Shown here piece by piece: positions 6,449-10,605 of a DNA stretch of 10,605 bases. Positions within the stretch are counted from its first letter, which is position 1. Every line of letters starts with the position of its first letter. Below the pieces are notes generated by a model, which was given only the letters and a program-made list of their open reading frames with translations, was not told the DNA's origin and did not search any database. The position numbers and the translations under genes were made by a program. Source of the stretch: Streptomyces violaceus (GTDB lineage: Bacteria > Actinomycetota > Actinomycetes > Streptomycetales > Streptomycetaceae). The stretch spans positions 35,887 through 46,491 of the forward strand of contig KL569120.1 in assembly GCA_000715635.1 (NCBI GenBank). The letters are read 5' to 3'.

Positions 6449-8257
6449 TCAGGGCGCGTACGCGATGTCAGGCCGCGGCGGCCTGCTCATGCCGGCCCCG
6501 AGGAAGTAGTCGACGTGGTGGGACTGCATGTATCCCTTGAACGTCATGGCGTTCCGGTAGGCCGGGTTGTGGGCCAGGGTGTACAGCCGGTGGCTCGTCG
6601 GCTGGTTCGTGGTGAAGATGATCAGCTCGTCGTAGGCCGCGTTGGTGTACACGGCCTCCTCGCGCCAGTCGCCGAAAATGTCGCCGACAAGGGTGGGACC
6701 GCCCTGGGCGGCCTTGACCGCGCCGTGGTTCCAGGTGCTGACCAGCCGGGGCAGGCTGCCGCTCGGCGCCGGACGGGCCGGATCCCATTTTTCGATCTTG
6801 CCGTCGTTGAGCAGTTCCATGGTGAGGTCCCCGTCCCACCACAGCCCCAGCTGCGGCCAGGGGCGCAGCGAGGTGTCGGGCTCGGTGAGCCGGTTCGTGG
6901 ACGCGTTGTACAGGCCGGAGAAGGACCAGACCTCCATGCCGGCGAAACGCGGGTCGACATCGCCCGCCATGCCGCGCCCCACGTCGCCGGGGCCGCCGCC
7001 GTGCCGCCAGATCACGTTGCCGTTCGCCGCGTCGTAGTAGTACTCCAGCAGCCCGCTCGGGTTGTCCTGCTGCACGCCGTAGCCCTCCAGGCCCGGACGG
7101 CCCGGGTCCAGGTCGGCGAGGTGGAAGCGGTCGCCGTGGATGATGCCCCGGGGCCCCATGGAGTAGCGCAGCGAGCCGTTCCCGTTGAGGACGAAGCCGA
7201 TCTCGGCCACCTCGTCCGTCCCGTCGCCGTCGACGTCGACGGCACGGGTGTTGTGCCCGTCGGGCGCGTCCTGGCCGCCGCGCTGCCACGTCCACTGGCG
7301 GTCCAGTGAGTCGCCGTCGAACTTCCAGGCGCCCATCATCAGGTTGAAGGCCCCGTCGTCGCGCCGGTTCTTCATGTAGGCGACCAGGCTCGGCGTCGTG
7401 CCGTTGAGATACGCCACTCCGAGGCGCGCGGCCATCGGGCCGTCGGCCAGGTAGGTCGTCGGTACGGCGGACCAGTTGCGGAGCGCCCCGGTCCGGCCGT
7501 CGAGCACGGCCATGAACTGACGCGCGTCGTTCTCGTGCGTCCAGGTCGTCCCGTCGCCGAACCTGACCCCGTCGGCGATCCGCAGGGCGACCTCCGCGCG
7601 GCCGTCGCTGTCGAAGTCGTAGACCGTGACGCCGTCCCAGTGGCCCAGGTCGATCGCGGACGAGCCCGGCTCGATGTTGTCCTGGTTCAGGCTGTTCGGA
7701 CCCAGGTCGACCTCCCAGAGGAAGTCGCCGTCACCGCTGTACGCCTCCAGCTTCTGCGGGGAGGTCTGCCGGTCGACGACGTAGTCGTACTCCCCGTCGC
7801 CGTCGAGGTCGCCGACCCACACGAACTTCACCGCACCACCGGACCGTAACGGCACACGCACCACGGGCTCCACGGCGTGGCCGGCCGCCAGCGTGAAGGC
7901 GCCGCTGGGCGCCTGCTCCTGGCCTCCGACGACCGGCGTCACGCGGTAGCTGTTGGCGCGCGTCAGATCGGCCGTGGCGTCGGTGTAGTTCGTCCCGCCG
8001 GTCAGCGCACCGGAGTTGAGCTTGACGTACGCGCCCCCGGCCGTGGACCGGTACACGTTGAACCCGATGCCCTCCGGGTCGAGCCCCAGCAACCGCCAGG
8101 AGACGAGGACCTCGCTGCCGCTGGACCGCACCGCCACGACCCCGCGACCGAGGTTCTCCATCACACGTGCGGCCTTCACCTGCGGGGCGGGGCTCGCACC
8201 GGCGACGGTGAGCGTGGCGCAGACGGCCAGGACCGTCGCAGATATCCTCATGCGCAT
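6449..8257 (-). CDS. Secreted rhamnogalacturonan endolyase, polysaccharide lyase family 11
   Basis: 602 residues. It should cleave the rhamnose-galacturonate backbone of pectin rhamnogalacturonan I outside the cell. The signal peptide is MRMRISATVLAVCATLTVAG plus a short tail, with cleavage probably before residue 30. Residues about 30-125 form a fibronectin/beta-sandwich-like N domain (RVMENLGRGVVAVR, GFNVYRS, YTDATADL). The rest is the PL11 propeller, with calcium-loop motifs DLDGDGEYD (150-158), DFDSDGRAE (214-222) and DVDGDGTDE (341-349), and LGHWDGVTVYDFDSDG. ATG 8257 is preferred: AAGGAG lies 11 bases before it, whereas the ATG at 8281 would put that site inside the gene. Codon 137 is TTA, the bldA-dependent leucine codon. 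There is no carbohydrate-binding module at the C-terminus. Upstream are operators and a promoter. Confidence 0.92.
   Translation of the reverse strand: MRMRISATVLAVCATLTVAGASPAPQVKAARVMENLGRGVVAVRSSGSEVLVSWRLLGLDPEGIGFNVYRSTAGGAYVKLNSGALTGGTNYTDATADLTRANSYRVTPVVGGQEQAPSGAFTLAAGHAVEPVVRVPLRSGGAVKFVWVGDLDGDGEYDYVVDRQTSPQKLEAYSGDGDFLWEVDLGPNSLNQDNIEPGSSAIDLGHWDGVTVYDFDSDGRAEVALRIADGVRFGDGTTWTHENDARQFMAVLDGRTGALRNWSAVPTTYLADGPMAARLGVAYLNGTTPSLVAYMKNRRDDGAFNLMMGAWKFDGDSLDRQWTWQRGGQDAPDGHNTRAVDVDGDGTDEVAEIGFVLNGNGSLRYSMGPRGIIHGDRFHLADLDPGRPGLEGYGVQQDNPSGLLEYYYDAANGNVIWRHGGGPGDVGRGMAGDVDPRFAGMEVWSFSGLYNASTNRLTEPDTSLRPWPQLGLWWDGDLTMELLNDGKIEKWDPARPAPSGSLPRLVSTWNHGAVKAAQGGPTLVGDIFGDWREEAVYTNAAYDELIIFTTNQPTSHRLYTLAHNPAYRNAMTFKGYMQSHHVDYFLGAGMSRPPRPDIAYAP
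7847..7849 (-). promoter_or_regulatory. TTA leucine codon (bldA-type control point) in the lyase gene
   Basis: In the minus-strand frame the codons read GTG CCG TTA CGG, for V-P-L-R at residues 135-138 of the lyase. I found no other in-frame TTA in the genes of this window. In Streptomyces the tRNA for TTA (bldA) matures late, so TTA genes are often held back until development. Confidence 0.85.
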
Positions 8258-8286
8258 GACAACTCTGTCTCCTTCGGGCATCAGCG

Positions 8287-8300
8287 GTTAAGCGCTTTCA
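8287..8300. promoter_or_regulatory. LacI-family-type operator O1 at the lyase start region
   Basis: On the minus strand the site reads TGAAAGCGCTTAAC; the central AAGCGCTT is a perfect palindrome with the CpG centre typical of LacI-family sites (TGNAANCGNTTNCA, 12 of 14 matching). It lies 30 bp before the lyase ATG and at about +2 to +15 of the predicted transcript, a classic repression position. The regulator is not in the window. Confidence 0.6.
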
Positions 8301-8308
8301 CAGCCGTG

Positions 8309-8337
8309 ATGGAAGCACTGAGCTGAGGGCCCGTCAA
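8309..8337 (-). promoter_or_regulatory. Candidate promoter of the lyase gene
   Basis: On the minus strand TTGACG (8332-8337) matches the housekeeping -35 well, with a 17-bp spacer to TTCCAT (8309-8314), a poor -10. The predicted start, near 8302, sits between this -10 and operator O1. Weak -10 boxes are common in regulated Streptomyces promoters. Confidence 0.45.
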
Positions 8338-8364
8338 TACTGGCGGACACGGGTGATGGTCGCC

Positions 8365-8378
8365 CGTAAACGCTTGCA
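8365..8378. promoter_or_regulatory. LacI-family-type operator O2 upstream of the lyase promoter
   Basis: The minus-strand reading is TGCAAGCGTTTACG, 13 of 14 positions of the general LacI-family pattern. Its centre is 78 bp from that of O1, so one repressor tetramer or two dimers could bind both. It ends 1 bp before the 11-bp repeats. Confidence 0.5.
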
Positions 8379-8379
8379 T

Positions 8380-8412
8380 GGGGCATGGCTGGGGTATGGC
8401 CGGGGCATGGCC
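8380..8412. repeat. Three tandem 11-bp repeats beside operator O2
   Basis: GGGGCATGGCT, GGGGTATGGCC and GGGGCATGGCC follow directly, each about one helical turn long. They sit 43 to 75 bp upstream of the predicted -35 of the lyase gene. The phase would let a protein bind three times on one face of the helix. Confidence 0.7.
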
Positions 8413-8460
8413 ACAGCTCACGGGGCACCACACTCGCGGCGCCCCGGAAAAGGAACTGAA

Positions 8461-8484
8461 CCGAGAGGAGCCGGGCTCTCTCAG
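8461..8484 (-). terminator. Hairpin overlapping the Asp23-protein stop codon
   Basis: On the minus strand GAGAG-AGC pairs with GCT-(C)-CTCTC around a CCG loop, with an outer CC/GG pair: an 8-bp stem with a one-base bulge at the end of the Asp23-protein gene. No U tract follows. Plausible intrinsic-type end for that transcript. Confidence 0.35.
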
Positions 8485-8981
8485 GTCACGCGCCGCTGCT
8501 CCTCCCGCTCGGACTCGTCCTCCTCCTCGTCCGGCAGATGTACGTCGTCGACGGCGATGTTGACCTCCACGACCTCCAGGCCGGTCATCCGCTCCACCGC
8601 GTTGACGACGTTGGTCCTGACATCCGACGCGGTGTCGGTGATGGCGGCGCCGTACTCGACGACGAGATCGAGATCAACGGCGGCCTGGCGCTCGCCGACC
8701 TCCACCTTCACTCCCTGGGTGACCCCACTGCCCCCGCCGGGCACCCGCTGGCGCACGGCCCCGAAGGCCCTGGTCACCCCGCCACCGAGGTTGTGAACCT
8801 CCGGAATCTCCCGGGCGGCCATGCCCGCGATCTTCGCCACGACCGTGTCCGCGATCGCGGTGCTGCCACGGGTGCCAGGGGAAGCGCTGCTCCCTCTGCC
8901 GCCCTGCGGTGCCGTGGCCCCTTCCTGCTTTCCCGTCCTGGTGCCGGGAGCGGTGTTTCTGCGCTGTGTGGTCTCCGTCAT
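8481..8981 (-). CDS. Asp23/Gls24-family envelope-stress-type protein
   Basis: 166 residues, cytoplasmic, no signal or membrane segment. Residues 1-40 are a low-complexity G/T/S-rich stretch; 41-148 match the Asp23/Gls24 domain: IADTVVAKIAGMAAREIPEV, then a glycine-rich LGGGV, then VKVEVGERQAAVDLDLVVEYG, and VERMTGLEVVEVNIAVDDV. A strongly acidic tail ends the protein (DEEEDESEREEQRR). Members of this family are often membrane-associated through partners and linked to envelope or alkaline stress; the actual role here is unknown. The ATG at 8981 has GAGGTG six bases upstream. It lies 108 bp after the TetR gene on the same strand. In Streptomyces such genes often come in groups with small membrane partners; here it stands alone. 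Confidence 0.9.
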   Translation of the reverse strand: MTETTQRRNTAPGTRTGKQEGATAPQGGRGSSASPGTRGSTAIADTVVAKIAGMAAREIPEVHNLGGGVTRAFGAVRQRVPGGGSGVTQGVKVEVGERQAAVDLDLVVEYGAAITDTASDVRTNVVNAVERMTGLEVVEVNIAVDDVHLPDEEEDESEREEQRRVT

Positions 8982-9020
8982 GACCGTCACCTCGATGACT
9001 CGGTGCGGGGATATGAGCAG

Positions 9021-9048
9021 CGTCGTTCCCCTCCACGGTAGAACAACG
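9021..9048. promoter_or_regulatory. Inverted repeat upstream of the Asp23-protein gene
   Basis: CGTCGTTC (9021-9028) and GAACAACG (9041-9048) are inverted with one mismatch and a 12-bp spacer, 40 bp before the Asp23-protein start. On the minus strand GGGTAT (9075-9080) matches the SigB-type -10, but no matching -35 is present. Function unassigned. Confidence 0.25.
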
Positions 9049-9089
9049 GTGCTTATGGGGCGAAAGTGATCTAAATACCCCACGGCCCC

Positions 9090-9686
9090 TCACTGCAGCA
9101 GATGGTCGACGTGGCGCTGGAGGACGGCCAGTGCCACCTCGGGGGAGTGGTGCCCCGCCAAGACGTGGACGGTGAGTCCATCGGCCACTGCGAGAAGAGT
9201 GTGGGCCTCCTGGACGGCGTCGAGGTGCTCGGGGATCTCCTGGGTGTCCTGTCCGTAGCGGATGAGCCACACGATGAGGTCATGGAGCTTGCCGTAGGTA
9301 TCGCGCAGGACGGCGGGCAGGCGCTCGCCGGCCGGGGCCCGGCTGACGAAGGCCAGCCAGACATGCGCCTGCGTCTTCGACGCCTCGTCCAGCAAGGCGA
9401 GTTCGGCCAGGGTGTGTGACAGCAGCGTGGACGCTGCCTGCGGGGTGGAGGCCGCGGCGATGCGCTGGGCGGCCCGTTCGCTGACGCGTTGCGAGACGTG
9501 CTCCAGCGCGAAGAGCAGCATGTCTTCCTTGGTGTGGAAGCACCGCTGGACGGCACCCATGGACACGTCCGCCTCGGTCGCGACATCCCGGAGGCTCACC
9601 GCCTCCATCCCGGACCGCGCGATCAGGGCGCAGACCGCCTCAGCGATCCGCAGCCGCCGCTCCTCGTAGTCGACCTGTCGGGGCAA
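9090..9686 (-). CDS. TetR-family transcriptional regulator
   Basis: 198 residues from a TTG start. The N-terminal DNA-binding part is typical: RIAEAVCALIARSGMEAVSL, then helix-turn-helix VSLRDVATEADVSMGAVQRCF (about 30-50), then HTKEDMLLFALEHV. The C-terminal part (about 65-198) is all-helical and resembles the BetI/TetR_C_6 type ligand domain (WLAFVSRAP, YGKLHDLIVWLI, LLAVADGLTVHVLAG). The TTG at 9686 has GGGAGGAG six bases upstream; the frame stays open to 9824, but that would cross the operators and the divergent start region. The ligand is unknown. It is divergent from the 84-residue membrane protein, and two palindromes in the gap are likely its operators, so it probably represses itself and that gene. 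Confidence 0.93.
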   Translation of the reverse strand: MPRQVDYEERRLRIAEAVCALIARSGMEAVSLRDVATEADVSMGAVQRCFHTKEDMLLFALEHVSQRVSERAAQRIAAASTPQAASTLLSHTLAELALLDEASKTQAHVWLAFVSRAPAGERLPAVLRDTYGKLHDLIVWLIRYGQDTQEIPEHLDAVQEAHTLLAVADGLTVHVLAGHHSPEVALAVLQRHVDHLLQ

Positions 9687-9706
9687 GCTCCACTCCTCCC
9701 ACGTTC

Positions 9707-9722
9707 CGATGCACTTGCATCG
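9707..9722. promoter_or_regulatory. Palindrome 1, likely TetR operator
   Basis: CGATGCA-CT-TGCATCG is a perfect inverted repeat with 7-bp arms and a 2-bp centre. It lies 20 bp before the TetR start and overlaps its predicted -10 box (TACGAT on the minus strand, 9719-9724). The matching second copy supports a regulator site. Confidence 0.7.
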
Positions 9723-9724
9723 TA
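9719..9724 (-). promoter_or_regulatory. Candidate -10 box of the TetR gene
   Basis: On the minus strand TACGAT fits TANNNT and lies 32 bp before the TTG start. A -35 is weak (ATCACA with an 18-bp spacer). It overlaps palindrome 1, consistent with autoregulation. Confidence 0.4.
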
Positions 9725-9745
9725 ACCGCTGACGCTGCACGATGT

Positions 9746-9759
9746 GATGCGACCGCATC
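9746..9759. promoter_or_regulatory. Palindrome 2, likely TetR operator
   Basis: GATGCG-AC-CGCATC is a perfect 6-bp inverted repeat with a 2-bp centre, sharing GATGC/GCATC arms with palindrome 1; the centres are 38 bp apart. It lies 33 bp before the membrane-protein start, where it would cover that gene's promoter or start region. Confidence 0.65.
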
Positions 9760-9792
9760 GAAAAAACGCGTCCACGCGGAGGGGATCCCGTC

Positions 9793-10047
9793 ATGCCGAA
9801 GCAGCAGCTCAGGAAATCGGACACCAGCTCAGGTCAGAGCCTGCTCTGGCTCTTCGGTGCCATCCTGACCGTCCAGGGATTCGGCTCCGCCATCACGGAG
9901 GCCGGCTGGAACACGAGCTTCGGCGTCGGCGGCCTGTTGCGGGCAGCCCACGTACCCGAGTGGGGAACCCTCCTGGTCGGCTGCGCGGGCGCGGCCCTGC
10001 TGGCGACAGCGGCACGCCGCCACTTCACGAAACGTCAGGCCCGCTGA
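9793..10047 (+). CDS. Small two-helix membrane protein, function unknown, probable target of the TetR regulator
   Basis: 84 residues. Two hydrophobic segments are seen: about 17-37 (LLWLFGAILTVQGFGSAI) and about 58-73 (GTLLVGCAGAALLATAA), joined by a short loop with NTSFGVGGLLRAAHVPEW. Both ends are basic (KQQLRK; RRHFTKRQAR), so both termini probably face the cytoplasm. No known domain is recognised. The ATG at 9793 has GGAGGGG about 8 bases upstream. It is divergent from the TetR gene with two palindromes between, which suggests it is induced by the TetR ligand. Downstream, 14 bp after the stop, is a strong hairpin terminator, so it is a single-gene transcript. It could be a small transporter subunit or stress protein, but nothing in the sequence decides. 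Confidence 0.8.
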   Translation: MPKQQLRKSDTSSGQSLLWLFGAILTVQGFGSAITEAGWNTSFGVGGLLRAAHVPEWGTLLVGCAGAALLATAARRHFTKRQAR

Positions 10048-10061
10048 GCTCGACAATGACG

Positions 10062-10096
10062 AAGAGCGGGACCCAGGGCTAGTGGGTCCCGCTCTT
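10062..10096. terminator. Strong bidirectional terminator hairpin
   Basis: AAGAGCGGGACCC (10062-10074) and GGGTCCCGCTCTT (10084-10096) form a perfect 13-bp stem with a 9-nt loop. It lies between the plus-strand membrane-protein gene and the minus-strand tRNA-Arg gene, and would serve both. No long U tract follows, which is usual for Streptomyces. Confidence 0.85.
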
Positions 10097-10151
10097 GGTG
10101 CAAGGCATTTACGCTGATCAACTGCTTGATTGCGCTGGTCGAAAAGCGAAG

Positions 10152-10223
10152 TGCCCCCGGCAGGATTCGAACCTGCGCACACGGCTCCGGAGGCCGTTGC
10201 TCTATCCCCTGAGCTACGGGGGC
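10152..10223 (-). tRNA. tRNA-Arg, anticodon CCG (reads CGG)
   Basis: The minus strand folds as a full cloverleaf of 72 nt: acceptor GCCCCCG with CGGGGGC, D-arm GCTC/GAGC, anticodon stem ACGGC/GCCGT with loop CTCCGGA (anticodon CCG at 10188-10190), a 4-nt variable region GTGC, T-arm GCAGG/CCTGC with loop TTCGAAT, and discriminator A. The CCA end is not encoded. Nothing that looks like an integrated element or a duplicated 3' end follows within the window. Confidence 0.97.
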
Positions 10224-10227
10224 GTGT

Positions 10228-10252
10228 CCGTCGCGATTGCTCGCGGCGACGG
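10228..10252 (-). other. Hairpin filling the predicted tRNA-Arg 5' leader
   Basis: CCGTCGC and GCGACGG are perfect inverted 7-mers with an 11-nt loop, ending 4 bp before the mature tRNA 5' end. From the predicted start near 10251 it would fold almost the whole leader of the pre-tRNA. Confidence 0.5.
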
Positions 10253-10257
10253 GTAGA

Positions 10258-10288
10258 ACACTACCAGCTCCCTCAGGGTGGTCATCAA
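10258..10288 (-). promoter_or_regulatory. Candidate tRNA-Arg promoter
   Basis: On the minus strand TTGATG (10283-10288) and TAGTGT (10258-10263) resemble -35 and -10 boxes with a rather long 19-bp spacer. The predicted start lies about 28 bp before the mature tRNA. Confidence 0.4.
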
Positions 10289-10351
10289 CGGGTTTCCGCT
10301 GTCGGGGGCGGGTGTGTGGGTCGCCCGTGCGGGGTGGAAGTGGGGAAAACC

Positions 10352-10381
10352 CGGACGCGGCGGCCGGGGCCGACCTACTCT
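10352..10381 (+). promoter_or_regulatory. Candidate leaderless promoter of the response-regulator gene
   Basis: TACTCT (10376-10381) fits TANNNT and ends 6 bp before the GTG at 10388, the spacing expected when transcription begins at the start codon. CGGACG (10352-10357), 18 bp upstream, keeps GAC of TTGAC. No ribosome site is visible before the GTG, which fits a leaderless message. Confidence 0.5.
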
Positions 10382-10387
10382 CGAGTT

Positions 10388-10605
10388 GTGCCAGGGGCGT
10401 CGGGTCGGGTGCTTGTTGTGGACGACAACAAGGTCATCCGGCAGTTGATCAGGGTCAACCTCGAGCTGGAGGGGCTGGAGGTCGTGACCGCGGCCGATGG
10501 TGCCGAGTGTCTTGATGTCGTTCATCAGGTGCGGCCCGATGTCGTGACCCTCGACGTCGTCATGCCTCGGCTGGACGGGATCAGGACCGCCGCTCGGCTG
10601 CGGAC
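10388..10605 (+). CDS. Response regulator receiver domain, N-terminal part (partial)
   Basis: 72 complete codons before the right edge, with no stop. It begins GRVLVVDDNKVIRQLI: the acidic pair Asp12-Asp13 binds magnesium. VRPDVVTLDVVMPRLDG contains the phosphoacceptor Asp in TLDVVMP (about residue 58), followed by MPRLDG. This is a CheY-like receiver domain; whether it ends as a single-domain protein or carries an output domain is not visible. Codon use is a little less GC-biased than its neighbours (CTT, GTT, GAT, CAT). It is divergent from tRNA-Arg with a 164-bp gap. It is about 8 kb from the lipoprotein-linked kinase and need not be its partner. Confidence 0.9.
   Translation, partial: MPGASGRVLVVDDNKVIRQLIRVNLELEGLEVVTAADGAECLDVVHQVRPDVVTLDVVMPRLDGIRTAARLR

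Noticed and set aside
8258..8281. Earlier ATG for the lyase at 8281
   Set aside because: It would place charged residues before the signal peptide and put the AAGGAG ribosome site inside the gene.
9075..9080. SigB-type promoter for the Asp23 gene from GGGTAT on the minus strand
   Set aside because: The -10-like hexamer is there, but no fitting -35 lies 12-16 bp upstream.
10097..10151. Integration (att) remnant after the tRNA 3' end
   Set aside because: tRNA 3' ends are common integration sites, but no duplicated tRNA end, integrase fragment or sharp composition change is present; only a small ATCAA/TTGAT hairpin is seen.
9829..10182. Minus-strand open frame running through the tRNA-Arg 3' part and the terminator
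   Set aside because: It starts inside a tRNA gene and is antisense to the small membrane protein.
10388..10605. Response regulator as partner of the kinase at 789-2060
   Set aside because: About 8 kb apart, different transcript, and only a receiver domain is visible; no evidence of pairing.
1..10605. CRISPR arrays, insertion sequences, phage genes
   Set aside because: No regularly spaced direct repeats of that type, no transposase or integrase frames and no phage-like proteins were found.

Overview
The window looks like chromosomal DNA of a Streptomyces or a close actinomycete. GC is very high, third codon positions are almost all G or C, GTG and TTG starts are common, and it holds a typical Streptomyces interspersed GC-rich repeat. 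Gene content fits too: Ku with a histone-H1-like lysine tail beside a stand-alone LigD-type polymerase, NERD-domain and Asp23 proteins, and a PL11 rhamnogalacturonan lyase with a TTA (bldA-type) codon.

Layout. At 1-151 (minus) is the N-terminus of a probable FtsW/RodA-type membrane protein, cut by the window edge. A small secreted SH3-like protein follows (204-599, minus). A translationally coupled lipoprotein (2057-2821) and sensor histidine kinase (789-2060) are both on minus; no response regulator sits beside them. A CX5R dual-specificity-type phosphatase (2985-3488, minus) is divergent from a degenerate NERD-domain protein (3600-4403, plus). The NHEJ pair is divergent: LigD-type polymerase (4460-5341, minus) and Ku (5405-6442, plus), 63 bp apart. 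A secreted PL11 lyase (6449-8257, minus) converges on ku and has an operator-rich upstream region. Then come a lone Asp23/Gls24 protein (8481-8981, minus), a TetR regulator (9090-9686, minus) and a divergent 84-residue membrane protein (9793-10047, plus) with two matching palindromes between them. A strong bidirectional hairpin, tRNA-Arg(CCG) (10152-10223, minus) and the start of a response regulator (10388 to the edge, plus, probably leaderless) finish the window.

How the parts relate. The strongest functional units are (a) ku plus LigD polymerase for non-homologous end joining, with no ligase domain in the window; (b) the lyase with a probable promoter, two LacI-type operator matches, an 11-bp triple repeat and a TTA codon, suggesting substrate and developmental control; (c) the TetR gene, twin palindromes and small membrane protein, which look like a self-contained regulator-target pair of unknown function; (d) the lipoprotein-kinase pair, which resembles the CseA/CseC arrangement but lacks a CseB-like regulator. 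No CRISPR array, prophage, transposase or biosynthetic cluster was seen. The best candidates for something undescribed are unit (c), the double control of the lyase and the dyad between ku and the polymerase gene. All remain inferences from sequence reading without database searches.
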